Assembly: GCF_023195885.1 (NCBI RefSeq)
Contig: NZ_JALPKO010000009.1
Location: 62,001 to 126,000, forward strand
Direction: 5' to 3'
DNA from: Methylonatrum kenyense
Lineage (GTDB): Bacteria > Pseudomonadota > Gammaproteobacteria > Nitrococcales > Aquisalimonadaceae
Length of the DNA: 64,000 nt
The notes under the pieces were generated by a model, which worked only from the letters and a program-made list of their open reading frames with translations, was not told the DNA's origin and searched no databases. The position numbers and the translations under genes were made by a program. Position 1 is the first letter of the stretch, and each line of letters starts with the position of its first letter. Below are positions 15,802 to 24,021 of this stretch, in pieces.

Positions 15802-16464
15802 ATGAGCAGATTGTATGGCGAGGCGCATCGGACCCTCCAGGATCAGTTCGATACGCGGCGGATGGCCGATCGCATTGAGGAGTTGGCAGTAACGACCGAA
15901 TTTGCGCCGGACGTGCGTGCCTTCATTGAGTCACGGGACATGTTCTTCCTGTCCACGGTCGACCAGGCAGGACGGCCCACCGTGTCCTACAAGGGCGGTG
16001 ACACGGGTTTCGTCCGCGTCATCGGCGACCGTGAGCTGGCCTTCCCCAGCTATGATGGCAATGGCATGTATTACTCCATGGGCAACATCGCCGAGAACCG
16101 CCAGGTTGGCATGCTGTTCATCGATTTCGAGAAGCCGCACCGGATCCGGTTGCAGGGTGTCGCCTCGGTGGCAATCGATGACCCGCTCAAGGAACAGTGG
16201 AAAGAGGCGGAACTGGTGGTCCGCGTCCGTGTGACCGAGCTGTGGCAGAACTGCCCGCGCTACATCCATCGTTACCAGAAGGTGCAGCAATCCCGTTACG
16301 TGCCGAAAGATTCCTGCGAGACGCCGGTGGCGGGCTGGAAACGGACCGATGCGGTGCAGGATGTGCTGCGTCCGCACGAAGCGGAGCAGGTCCGGCGCAG
16401 TGGCGGCGAGATCACCGTCGAGCAATGGATGGAGCAGGTGCAGTCCGGCGACGAGCAGGCATAA
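15802..16464 (+). CDS. Pyridoxamine 5'-phosphate oxidase-like flavin-binding protein
   Basis: A 220-residue protein with the split-barrel FMN-binding pattern of the PNPOx-like family: FFLSTVDQAGRPTVSYKGG, then MGNIAENRQVGMLFIDFEKPHRIRLQGVA. The C-terminal part has conserved aromatics and NCPRYIHRY, seen in general stress or flavin-nucleotide-binding members. The enzymatic role is uncertain; true PdxH activity is unlikely because the substrate residues of PdxH are not evident. The start at 15802 follows GGGGGAGACAGT. It is divergent from the phosphatase gene. Confidence 0.8.
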   Translation: MSRLYGEAHRTLQDQFDTRRMADRIEELAVTTEFAPDVRAFIESRDMFFLSTVDQAGRPTVSYKGGDTGFVRVIGDRELAFPSYDGNGMYYSMGNIAENRQVGMLFIDFEKPHRIRLQGVASVAIDDPLKEQWKEAELVVRVRVTELWQNCPRYIHRYQKVQQSRYVPKDSCETPVAGWKRTDAVQDVLRPHEAEQVRRSGGEITVEQWMEQVQSGDEQA

Positions 16465-16632
16465 ATCGTTCCGGGAAATTTTCCCGTATCTGTGCCTTTC
16501 GGGAACCGCTAGGCGCGCTGTCGGCCTACAGTGACATGAAGCAGTGGTGATCCGCGCCGCTGCAGTGGGGTTTCAATCCGAGCCCCGCGATCATGGACGC
16601 CGTGCAGGAAGCCGACGGCGGGGAGGCTTCCC

Positions 16633-18045
16633 ATGTGGTTGCGCCGGTTTTATCCTGCCCTGCTTGTGCTGCTCCTGCTGCCGAGCTTCGCCGCCTCGGC
16701 GCAGCAGGAGTTCCAACCGGTATCCGATGCCGAGTTGGATCAGGCGCTTGCCCCGGTAGCGCTGTATCCCGACACCTTGCTGTCGCAGATCCTTATCGCT
16801 TCCACGTATCCCGTCCAGGTCGTGGACGCGGCCCGCTGGTCGAGGCAGCGTCCTGGTCTTGATGGCAGTGCGGCGGTCGAGGCCGCTGCCGGGCAGGACT
16901 GGGATCCCAGTGTGCAGGCCCTGGTGGCCTTTCCGCAGGTTCTGCAGCGCATGGATCAGGACCTGACCTGGACCTCCCTGCTGGGCGAGGCGGTCATGAT
17001 GGACGAGGGCCGGGTATTGGATCGCGTCCAGTACCTGCGGGAGCGAGCCTACCAGGCCGGCGAACTGCAATCGGACCAGCATGTCGAGATTATCCGCGAG
17101 CGGGAGGTGATCTACATCGAGCCGCGGGAAGTGCATGTGGTGCATGTGCCCTACTACGATCCGCGGTATGTCTACGGCAGCTGGTGGCATTCGGCCTATC
17201 CGCCGGTCTACTGGTCGCCACCGCCTCGCTACCGGCCCCACCATGGCTTTTACTGGGGCAAGGCCTACCCGGTTTCGGGGTTCTTTTTCTCCTCGGTGCT
17301 CGACTGGCGGCACCGACACGTCACCGTCATATCGGTCCATTCCGGCAGCCGCTCATTGCGTCCGCCGAAATCGGTGCGCCATCTGCGCAGCGGACACCGA
17401 GCGCAGCGCTGGTCGCATCGGCGCACGGCCGGTTCGCCCCGTAATGTCCATCGGGGGCGGGATTTCCGGCCTTCCGGGCGCCACGGCGAACGTCGCTCCG
17501 CTTCAACGCGGCGACAGGATTCGCGCAATCAGTACCAGCGGCGACGTCCGCCTTCCCGCCTGCAGAGCGGTCAGATTCGCGACCGTCGGCAACAGGACGG
17601 TACGACGCGCCGGTGGAGCAGCCAGCGTCAGCAGGCGCCCAACACCGCCAGGGAGCGCCACCAGCAGCAGTTCGGCCGTCAACAGCAGTCGCGTTCCGGG
17701 TCCCGGGACTGGCAACAACGACGTGAAAGCACTGCGCCGCAGCGGGGTCATCAGCGGCGTGAGCAACGCGCCACTGGCCGCGATGGCAGGGGTTTTCGTG
17801 GTGGTTCGGGTTCCGCTCAGCGCCAGCAGCGTTCCGAACGCAGTCGGCAGCAGCGGCCGCGGGATTCCGGTGCCAGACAGCAACGGGGCCAGGGCCGAAG
17901 TGGCGGCGCCCAGCGCGAGAGATCCTTTTCCGGAAGTTCCGGACGCGCCCAGCGGGGTGGCGAGCGACGCGCCGGTCGCGGTTCGCCGCAGCGGCAGGGG
18001 GGTGAACGGTCCCGTGGTGGACAACGTCGTGGCTCGGGCCGTTGA
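16633..18045 (+). CDS. DUF3300 secreted protein with Arg/Gln/Ser-rich tail
   Basis: A 470-residue exported protein. Residues 1-23 form a signal peptide ending in ASA. Residues 30-200 match DUF3300, recognised by LDQALAPVALYPDTLLSQIL, AARW and a later Tyr/Pro-rich stretch (YYDPRYVYGSWWH). From about residue 240 to the end the sequence is very rich in Arg, Gln, Ser and Gly, with a strong positive charge and no hydrophobic core, so it is probably disordered. Such a tail could bind nucleic acid, anionic polymer or the cell surface; this is inference. The gene ends just before a bidirectional terminator. Confidence 0.82.
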   Translation: MWLRRFYPALLVLLLLPSFAASAQQEFQPVSDAELDQALAPVALYPDTLLSQILIASTYPVQVVDAARWSRQRPGLDGSAAVEAAAGQDWDPSVQALVAFPQVLQRMDQDLTWTSLLGEAVMMDEGRVLDRVQYLRERAYQAGELQSDQHVEIIREREVIYIEPREVHVVHVPYYDPRYVYGSWWHSAYPPVYWSPPPRYRPHHGFYWGKAYPVSGFFFSSVLDWRHRHVTVISVHSGSRSLRPPKSVRHLRSGHRAQRWSHRRTAGSPRNVHRGRDFRPSGRHGERRSASTRRQDSRNQYQRRRPPSRLQSGQIRDRRQQDGTTRRWSSQRQQAPNTARERHQQQFGRQQQSRSGSRDWQQRRESTAPQRGHQRREQRATGRDGRGFRGGSGSAQRQQRSERSRQQRPRDSGARQQRGQGRSGGAQRERSFSGSSGRAQRGGERRAGRGSPQRQGGERSRGGQRRGSGR

Positions 18046-18063
18046 GCGGATGAGCCGCCAATC

Positions 18064-18095
18064 AAAAAAGCCCGCACTGGAGGTGCGGGCTTTTT
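18064..18095. terminator. Bidirectional intrinsic terminator
   Basis: A perfect 8-bp stem GCCCGCAC/GTGCGGGC flanked by six A on the left and five T on the right. It serves the convergent DUF3300 gene and the small minus-strand gene. Confidence 0.9.
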
Positions 18096-18114
18096 CGTTG
18101 CTGGCAGGGCCGGT

Positions 18115-18375
18115 TCAGATATCGAGAATCTCTTCAGCCCGATCCAGCGCCTGGTTGGCGTAATCCCGATCCTGCGCCAGGTAGTGTTCCTGGGCCTCGG
18201 CACTCAGGATCTGAACGAATTCCTTTTCCGAGGCTTCCAGCTCCTGCGTCACCTCGTCATCGTTCATCGCCTCGTGAATCCTTTCCAGCCGCTCCTGCGG
18301 CTCGGCGCTTGCCGCGAATGGAATGCTGAGCGCAAGTCCCAGCGCGAGTGCCAATGTCGTCAGTCGGCGCAACAT
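18115..18375 (-). CDS. Small exported protein of unknown function
   Basis: An 86-residue protein with a clear signal peptide (LTTLALALGLALSIPFAASA) and an acidic, helical mature part rich in Glu, Ala and Gln. No family is recognised. The ATG is two bases from the terminus of the MITE-like element at 18378-18651, so the native 5' leader has been replaced by the element end. No Shine-Dalgarno sequence is seen (the bases before the ATG are TTTCCTTAA). It may be poorly translated, or the element may now supply its promoter. Confidence 0.6.
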   Translation of the reverse strand: MLRRLTTLALALGLALSIPFAASAEPQERLERIHEAMNDDEVTQELEASEKEFVQILSAEAQEHYLAQDRDYANQALDRAEEILDI

Positions 18376-18377
18376 TT

Positions 18378-18651
18378 AAGGAAACACTGATCTAATTTCG
18401 CGTCTGCGCCCGAGGCCGGTTTTGGTCATCTGGCAAGGCGCGGTGCCGGTTCGGTAGCTAGAGCTACGGGGCCGGCGGCGCAACACAGCCAGGGGCCAAA
18501 ACCGGCCGGGCCCTTTGGGTTGGGCCGCATTTTCCCCGACTGCTGCGTTACGCTGCTTAACCGCAGAACCACTGCGGCACTGCGCAGCGCGCCTTGCCTC
18601 GGAAAAAATGCGGACACCAACGCAGACGCAAAATTAGATCAGTGTTTCCTT
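18378..18651. mobile_element. Complete MITE-like element, 274 bp, 31-bp terminal inverted repeats
   Basis: The ends at 18378-18408 and 18621-18651 are inverted copies differing at one base (AAGGAAACACTGATC... ends). No coding sequence lies inside. The left half (to about 18514) is repeated in inverted orientation at 21941-22074, and the right half (18541-18651) at 11990-12098. Internal palindromes include CCGGTTTTGG/CCAAAACCGG and CCGCAG/CTGCGG. It fits a non-autonomous element mobilised by a transposase encoded elsewhere. It lies directly downstream of the BASS transporter gene and directly upstream of the small gene. Confidence 0.8.
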
Positions 18652-18687
18652 CCACCTCCTTCGTGTCGCTTCACTGCCTGTATGGCC

Positions 18688-19644
18688 TCACCGGGAGACG
18701 TGATGATGATCGGCGCTGCTTTCAAGGGGGCGGCGCCGCAGCCAGCCGGCAAGCGCGGCGCCGCTGATATTGTGCCAGACGCTGAACAGCACCCCGGCCA
18801 GGGCGGCGCCGGGGCCGAAATGGGCCATGGCCAGGGTCACGGCCAGACCGCTGTTCTGCATTCCGACCTCGAATCCGCAGCTGCGGGTGACCGCCGGAGC
18901 CAGGCCGAGCCGGCCGGCAATCAGGAAACCGGCCAGCAGGCCAATGCCATTATGCAGGATGACCGCGCTGACCAGCGGAAGCGACAGTTGCACAAGCTGG
19001 CCGCTGTTTGCCGCCACGATGATGGCAACGATCAGGGCCACGGCCAGTGCGCTCAAGGCCGGGAAGACCCGCAGCAGGCCCAGCCCGACCGAGGGCGCCA
19101 GCCTGTCCAGGCAGTGCCGAAGAATCAGCCCGGTGAGTACCGGTAGCAACACGATCAGAGCGATCTGACCGACCAGTGTGCCGAATCGGACATCAATGGT
19201 TTCGCCAAGCAACAGCAGGATCCACAGGGGCATGATCAGCGGTGCTGCCACGGTCGTGAGGGCGGTGATACTGACAGACAGGGCGACGTCGCCCCGGGCC
19301 AGCAGCGTGACCACATTGGAGGCGGTACCGCCGGGGGCTGCGCCGACCAGAATCAGACCCGCGGCCAGTAGCGGCGGCAGGTTCAGGAGCATGGCAAGCA
19401 GCCAGGCCGCCAGTGGCATCACGGTCCACTGCAGTGCGGCGGCGAGAAAAATCGGACCGGGTCGTCTGACGATGCGGCTGAAGTCAGCCAGCTTCAGGGT
19501 CATGCCCATGCCAAGCATGACCAGTCCCAGCAATGGCGGAATCCAGCCGCTCAGCGGCTGCAGCCAGGCCGGCACCAACAGCCCGATAACGGCGCCCAGC
19601 AGGACCCAGACCAGGAAGGTATTGGCAATTCGTTCGCTCAGCAC
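18688..19644 (-). CDS. Bile acid:sodium symporter (BASS) family transporter
   Basis: A 318-residue inner-membrane protein with about nine to ten hydrophobic helices. BASS signatures include LGLVMLGMGMTL, LVGAAPGGTASNVVTLLARGD and the C-terminal CGFEVGMQNSGLAVTLA, which lies at the substrate crossover. The family carries bile salts, pantoate, pyruvate and other organic anions with sodium; bacterial substrates are diverse. The first codon is GTG. It follows the TauE/SafE gene by six bases, so the two are co-transcribed. The MITE-like element lies downstream. Confidence 0.85.
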   Translation of the reverse strand: MLSERIANTFLVWVLLGAVIGLLVPAWLQPLSGWIPPLLGLVMLGMGMTLKLADFSRIVRRPGPIFLAAALQWTVMPLAAWLLAMLLNLPPLLAAGLILVGAAPGGTASNVVTLLARGDVALSVSITALTTVAAPLIMPLWILLLLGETIDVRFGTLVGQIALIVLLPVLTGLILRHCLDRLAPSVGLGLLRVFPALSALAVALIVAIIVAANSGQLVQLSLPLVSAVILHNGIGLLAGFLIAGRLGLAPAVTRSCGFEVGMQNSGLAVTLAMAHFGPGAALAGVLFSVWHNISGAALAGWLRRRPLESSADHHHVSR

Positions 19645-19650
19645 GCCACG

Positions 19651-20415
19651 TCATCCATGACCGACCAGCCCCTGGATACCCTGGTAGATCAGTCGGGCCG
19701 CCAGCAGGGCCAGTATGCCGCCCAGCCCGTAGCGGAACACGGATTCGTCGAGTCGGTCGAGGATATGCCGTCCCAGCCAGGTACCTATCAGGCCCGCGGC
19801 CAGCATACCCGCCAGAAACGGCAGCCATGGCGCCAGACTGAAGCCCAGCATTGCAAAGGCCACGATCTTCGTCAGGTGCTGCAACACCATGCAGGCGGCG
19901 AAGGTCGCAACATGGCGGTGGCGCTGCAGCTGCAGGATGCGCAGCACCACTGCCACCAGCGGTCCTGTCGCGCCGACGAACAGGGTCGCGAAGCCGGTAC
20001 CAATGCCGCCCAGTGCCAGGCTCAGGCGCTGTTGGCCGGCCGCCAGTCGCGGTTGCAGGCCGGACAGCGACCACACAATAAAAAGGCCGAGAATCAGTTC
20101 GGGCAGACCCTCCGGCAGTTCGATCAGCACCAGGCTGGCGGCGAACGTGCCGAGCAGTGTGCCAACAGCGAAGGCGATCACGCTGCGCCAGTCGACGTGT
20201 TGCAGCAGCAGTGCCAATCGACTCAGGTTCGAGCCGGCCTGAATCACGCCATGCAGCGGAATGACGGTGGCGATGGGCAGAAACAGGGTCATCATCGCCA
20301 GCAGCGCGACGCCGCCGCCGAGGCCGAACGCCGCTGACAGCATTGATGTGAGCAGGCTCGAGGCCAGCAACACCAGCACCGATAGCAGACCGAGTTCAGC
20401 GGGAATCCAGTCCAT
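19651..20415 (-). CDS. TauE/SafE family membrane permease
   Basis: A 254-residue protein with about eight hydrophobic helices, with the family glycine-rich N-terminal helices (FGLGGGVALLAMMTLFLPIATVIPLHGVIQ) and a repeated second half (GIGTGFATLFVGATGPLVAVVL). The family exports sulphite, sulphonates or other organosulphur anions. The substrate here is unknown. It belongs to a minus-strand run of four genes (21745 to 18688) with gaps of 28, 21 and 6 bases. Confidence 0.85.
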   Translation of the reverse strand: MDWIPAELGLLSVLVLLASSLLTSMLSAAFGLGGGVALLAMMTLFLPIATVIPLHGVIQAGSNLSRLALLLQHVDWRSVIAFAVGTLLGTFAASLVLIELPEGLPELILGLFIVWSLSGLQPRLAAGQQRLSLALGGIGTGFATLFVGATGPLVAVVLRILQLQRHRHVATFAACMVLQHLTKIVAFAMLGFSLAPWLPFLAGMLAAGLIGTWLGRHILDRLDESVFRYGLGGILALLAARLIYQGIQGLVGHG

Positions 20416-20436
20416 GGAGTTTGCGGACCTATTGGG

Positions 20437-21000
20437 TCAGCGCCGGCGACCCTGCTCCACGCGAATCACCTTGCCAGCCTGTAAATGCACGATGCGCGGG
20501 ATCTGACCGCTGCCATAGTCGTAATACCACTCCTCGCGCACTGCCACCAGGCGCCGCGCATGTCCCGGCTTGAAGCGGCCGATCTCCAGTGTTTGCGTGG
20601 CATCCGGCTCGCCGCAGCGGGCCAGCAATTCGAGCCGGTTCATGCCGCGCTGAAGCTGTTGCGCCGGACAACGCGAGCCGGGCACACGGTTGAATCCATA
20701 GCCACCGCTGTCGATGCGTTGTACCCGCCCGTCACGGATGTCGACGATGCGCACCAGGCGTTGCGGCCCGCGGTTGTAGTACCAGCGTTCGACTGCGATG
20801 GCGCTGCGGCCGTCCGGTAACAGGCTGAAGCGGACCGGCTCGCGCAGCGTCGGTTCGCCACAGATGGCCAGCAGATCGAAGGTGCTGTCGCCCCGCTGCA
20901 CGATATTGCCCCCGCAACGAATGGAAGCGTCCGCGAGCAGCGGCAGTCCGCCGGCAAGCAGCAGCACAATCAGGGTGAAAACGCGGGCATGCGGGCGCAT
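20437..21000 (-). CDS. Exported protein with two DUF2845-like repeats
   Basis: A 187-residue protein with a signal peptide (FTLIVLLLAGGLPLLADAS). The mature part is two copies of one unit: each has a Cys-containing start (RCGGNIVQRGDSTFDLLAICGEP; RCPAQQLQRGMNRLELLARCGEP) and a WYYN/WYYDYG segment ending in a strand (VRIVDIRDGRV; PRIVHLQAGKV). This is the DUF2845 pattern. The paired cysteines suggest disulphides in the periplasm. The start at 21000 was chosen because GGGGAGA precedes it and the signal peptide begins there. The function is unknown. Confidence 0.75.
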   Translation of the reverse strand: MRPHARVFTLIVLLLAGGLPLLADASIRCGGNIVQRGDSTFDLLAICGEPTLREPVRFSLLPDGRSAIAVERWYYNRGPQRLVRIVDIRDGRVQRIDSGGYGFNRVPGSRCPAQQLQRGMNRLELLARCGEPDATQTLEIGRFKPGHARRLVAVREEWYYDYGSGQIPRIVHLQAGKVIRVEQGRRR

Positions 21001-21028
21001 CACGGGTCTCCCCGGACCGGCAGAATGG

Positions 21029-21745
21029 TTATCGTATCTGATATAGGCACTGACGGCAGGCACGGCAGAGGTAGGCCAGCCAGAACAGAATGCCGATGAA
21101 CTTGGCGCCGTCCTCGACCAGGAAATACAGGGTTTCGCCCCGATGCAGGCCCGCCGCGGCGACCAGGTCCGGTGCCAGCAGGCGTGCGCTGGTGTCCACC
21201 AGCAAGGACGCGGCGAAAGCCGCCAGCGCGATGAGCAGCAGCAGGTTCTCGGTGCGGGCGATGATGCGTCGATACTGCCACAGCCACAGACCGATCATGC
21301 TTACCGCGAGGCCAACTACCAGTAGCCGGCTGGTCAGCGGTTGTCCGGGCAACAGTTGCCGATGGAGCTGAAACAGATCATCGAGCATCAGCGCCGAGGT
21401 GATGCAGGCGGCCAGTAGCAGGAAGCGGGTCACCCGGCGGTTGGGCTCGTTGCGTGGCGCGTCCCTGACTGCCGCAGTGAAAAAACAGATGGCAGCGGCG
21501 GCGGCCCAGAGGCCGATTCCGAGATTCGACAGCAGGCCCACATGCCAGGGTGCGTCGAGGATATCCTGCGGATCACGGGTCAGATCGGCCAGTGAAACGT
21601 CCAGCGGAAGGGTGAGCAGGAGAAGGCCAGCCAGCAGGCCGGCGCTGAGCGCGAGCAGCTTGGCAACGGTTTTCGCCGCGTGGCGTGACTGGAAGCGGAG
21701 CGACTCGCGGATGCGAAACGTGGACAGCGGCTGCTGATTATTCAT
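21029..21745 (-). CDS. Integral membrane protein of unknown function
   Basis: A 238-residue protein with about six hydrophobic segments and short charged loops. The first cytoplasmic stretch is basic (RIRESLRFQSRHAAK). One loop carries a DDLFQLHRQL motif and another ends DGAKFIGILFWLAYLCRACRQC. No family was recognised with confidence. It is the first gene of the minus-strand run leading to the DUF2845, TauE/SafE and BASS genes, so a role with those transporters is possible but only by position. Confidence 0.6.
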   Translation of the reverse strand: MNNQQPLSTFRIRESLRFQSRHAAKTVAKLLALSAGLLAGLLLLTLPLDVSLADLTRDPQDILDAPWHVGLLSNLGIGLWAAAAAICFFTAAVRDAPRNEPNRRVTRFLLLAACITSALMLDDLFQLHRQLLPGQPLTSRLLVVGLAVSMIGLWLWQYRRIIARTENLLLLIALAAFAASLLVDTSARLLAPDLVAAAGLHRGETLYFLVEDGAKFIGILFWLAYLCRACRQCLYQIR

Positions 21746-21940
21746 GGTGGTCCGGCAGGCTGCGACCCGGGCACGGATCCGCTCGGGTCAGTGTTTCCAT
21801 AAGTCGCATAGTATCGCGTTGTGGCCCGGGTTCGCAGGCGGGCGGCCTCAAAGCTGAACGCGGGAGACGGTGGTTCGCAGCTGGTCCGAGCCTCTCGTTG
21901 AGGCCCTCGGTGGCCTGCCGCCGGCGCATGCTTGCCTAAG

Positions 21941-22074
21941 CCCCGGCCGGTTTTGGCCCCTGGCGGCGTTGCGTCACCAGCCTGGTAGCTCAAGCTACCG
22001 AACCGGCACCGCGCCTTGCCAGATGACCAAAACCGGTCTCGGGCGCAGACGCGGGAATAAATCAGCGTTTCCCT
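21941..22074. mobile_element. Partial MITE-like element (inverted left-half copy)
   Basis: Read on the minus strand, this segment matches 18378-18514 closely (AGGGAAACGCTGATT end, then GCGTCTGCGCCCGAG and CCGGTTTTGGTCATCTGG). It lies 35 bases upstream of the FGGY kinase start and may influence its promoter. Only one terminus is present. Confidence 0.7.
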
Positions 22075-22108
22075 GGAGTAGTTGTCGGCGGCAGCGCGGA
22101 GAATTTGA

Positions 22109-23404
22109 ATGGATGACGCGGCGCTTTATGCCGGAATCGATGTCGGCACTTCGGGCATCCGGCTTTGGCTGGGGGACCGTGCCGGTTTTTGCGTCGAACG
22201 CCATGGCGAGGCCTGGCCAGCTGGTCGCATGCCGGCAGACCCTGCGGTCTGGTGGGAGGCACTGCGCCGCCTGCTGTCTTCGCTAGCACCGAGGAATCGC
22301 CGGCGGCTGGCGGCGCTGGCCATCGACGGCACGTCCGGAACCGTGCTGCTGGCGACGCCCGAGGCCAGAGCCGTATCGCCAGCGCAGGCCTACGACATGC
22401 CTGCGCCAGCGCAATTCCTGCGTCGGATCGAGGCAGATGCCCCCGAGGTAACCGCAGCCCGCGGTAGCGGTTCCGGGCTGGGTCGTGGGCTGGCCTTGCT
22501 GGAAGGGCTTGCCGAACCGTCCTCGGTCCGTCTGGCAACTCAGGCCGACTGGCTTGCCGCCTGCCTGCTTGGCCGGCTGGCTGCAACGGACGAGAACAAC
22601 GCCCTGAAGCTTGGTTATGATCCGGTGGAACGTTGCTGGCCGAGGTGGATCCTGAGCTGTGGCCTACCGTCCGCCTGTTTGCTGCCCGCCGTTCCGCCCG
22701 GTGCCCCGCTGGGTGGGGTGACGGCAACCGTGGCGGCCGAGCTCGGTATCCCACCGGACTGCCTGGTCGCAGCGGGCACCACCGACAGCATCGCCGGATT
22801 CCTTGCCACGGGCGCTGGCCAGGTCGGCGATGCCGTTACATCGCTCGGTACCACGCTTGCGGTGAAGCTGGTCTCGCCGCGACCGGTCTTTTCTCCGGAG
22901 CATGGCGTCTACAGCCATCGTCTGGGCAGACATTATCTGGTGGGCGGGGCGTCAAACACCGGTGGAGGGGTGCTTGCCGGTTATTTTTCCAGGTCGGAAG
23001 TTGATCACTTGAGCCAGCAACTGGATCCCGGGCGACCGACCGAACTGGATTACTATCCTCTGCGCCGGCCCGGGGAGCGCTTCCCGTGGAACGCGCCCGA
23101 GCTGCAGCCCCGACTTGAACCCCGGCCGACCGATCCGGTCCGGTTCCTTCAGGGCATGCTGGAGGCAATGGCAAGGATCGAGGCGGATGCATACCACAGG
23201 CTTGTCCAATTGGGGGCGCCGCAGCCGGCGTCTGTGCTGACTGTCGGTGGCGGCGCACGTAACGAGGCCTGGCGGCAGATTCGGCAACGCATCCTCGGCA
23301 TTCCGGTGCACAATCTTGCGACGGTTGAGCCCGCCTATGGCGCGGCGCGACTGGCGATGCAGGCAGACAAAAAAAGGCCCGCCAGTGCTGACGGGCCGCA
23401 ATGA
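22109..23404 (+). CDS. FGGY-family carbohydrate kinase (D-ribulokinase/xylulokinase-like)
   Basis: A 431-residue sugar kinase of the actin-like ATPase fold. It begins AGIDVGTSGIRLWLGD (phosphate-1 motif) and contains AIDGTSGTVLL, a mid DSIAGFLATGAGQVGDAVTSLGTT segment and the C-terminal adenosine motif VLTVGGGARNEAWRQIRQ. The residues resemble the cyanobacterial/plant D-ribulokinase group more than classical XylB, but the substrate is not decided. CGGAGAA precedes the ATG. The last 12 codons form the stem of the terminator used by the convergent lipoprotein gene, so the C-terminus KKRPASADGPQ is shaped by that hairpin. Confidence 0.8.
   Translation: MDDAALYAGIDVGTSGIRLWLGDRAGFCVERHGEAWPAGRMPADPAVWWEALRRLLSSLAPRNRRRLAALAIDGTSGTVLLATPEARAVSPAQAYDMPAPAQFLRRIEADAPEVTAARGSGSGLGRGLALLEGLAEPSSVRLATQADWLAACLLGRLAATDENNALKLGYDPVERCWPRWILSCGLPSACLLPAVPPGAPLGGVTATVAAELGIPPDCLVAAGTTDSIAGFLATGAGQVGDAVTSLGTTLAVKLVSPRPVFSPEHGVYSHRLGRHYLVGGASNTGGGVLAGYFSRSEVDHLSQQLDPGRPTELDYYPLRRPGERFPWNAPELQPRLEPRPTDPVRFLQGMLEAMARIEADAYHRLVQLGAPQPASVLTVGGGARNEAWRQIRQRILGIPVHNLATVEPAYGAARLAMQADKKRPASADGPQ
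23369..23397 (-). terminator. Minus-strand terminator inside the kinase 3' end
   Basis: Minus-strand reading gives GGCCCG...CGGGCC followed by seven T. It ends transcription of the small lipoprotein gene (stop at 23431) while lying within the coding sequence of the convergent kinase gene. Confidence 0.8.
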
Positions 23405-23430
23405 CTCCAACGTTTCAAGAAACCATCCGC

Positions 23431-23583
23431 TCAGTCGTCGAACTCGTCCTCAATGTCTTCCACGGTGTCATCGATCTCCTCACCGGCCTCTTCCGCCGGA
23501 CCCTGATCGTCACAACCGCTCAGCGGCACGATCGTGAATACGGCCAGCAACAGGAGTAGCAGCAATTGGTGCGTTGATTTCAT
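23431..23583 (-). CDS. Small acidic lipoprotein
   Basis: A 50-residue product: a signal peptide with a leucine run and lipobox L-S-G-C at residue 24, then a very acidic tail (EEAGEEIDDTVEDIEDEFDD). It resembles entericidin-like or small envelope lipoproteins in size, but no family is claimed. The ATG at 23583 has GGGAGAA upstream; the frame is open further 5' but no signal fits there. A strong terminator follows. Its function is unknown. Confidence 0.7.
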   Translation of the reverse strand: MKSTHQLLLLLLLAVFTIVPLSGCDDQGPAEEAGEEIDDTVEDIEDEFDD

Positions 23584-23745
23584 GACGTTCTCCCTTGAGT
23601 GCGAAAACGATTCCCCGGAATTCACTGCACGGAACGGGCCAGGTCGCGGATCCCGGTTCTGTACGGATGACTCCGTGAAAACGCCGGCGGGAAACGGAAA
23701 TTGGCGGCGCATGTGCCAAATTGGCACACCCTGCGACTGATGTTA

Positions 23746-24021
23746 TCAGCCGAGCGCCTTGCGCAGGAGCCCCCAGCGGCTCAGGGTCTTTTTCGCAAAC
23801 GGCGCAAGCGCCAACACCGAGCCAAGCAGTCGCGTGACAAGTGGCCGGAACTGCTGGAACAGGAATCCGGCGAGGAAGGCCCGTGCAAGGCCGGCTGGTG
23901 TCAGCGCCTGGCGCAGAATGCGCCGGCCCCACCAGTGGCGGTGCCGACGCAGCGTCTGCATGTCATCGCGGATCGACAGCCGGAGTGCGCGGGCCCGTTG
24001 GCGCAGTTGCGCGTTACCCAT
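23746..24021 (-). CDS. Small basic protein, YqjK-like
   Basis: A 91-residue basic protein with one hydrophobic stretch (LARAFLAGFLFQQFRPLVTRLLGSVLALAPFA). It is the last gene of a run DUF883-YqjE-YqjK-like, the same order as the E. coli yqjD-yqjE-yqjK cluster, and that synteny is the main reason for the name. Its ATG overlaps the end of the YqjE gene by eight bases. The overall similarity is weak, so the family call is tentative. Confidence 0.55.
   Translation of the reverse strand: MGNAQLRQRARALRLSIRDDMQTLRRHRHWWGRRILRQALTPAGLARAFLAGFLFQQFRPLVTRLLGSVLALAPFAKKTLSRWGLLRKALG

Noticed and set aside
17330-18045. Alternative frames across the DUF3300 tail (plus and minus)
   Set aside because: They are frames of a low-complexity Arg-rich segment; the DUF3300 frame is continuous with a signal peptide and ends at the terminator.
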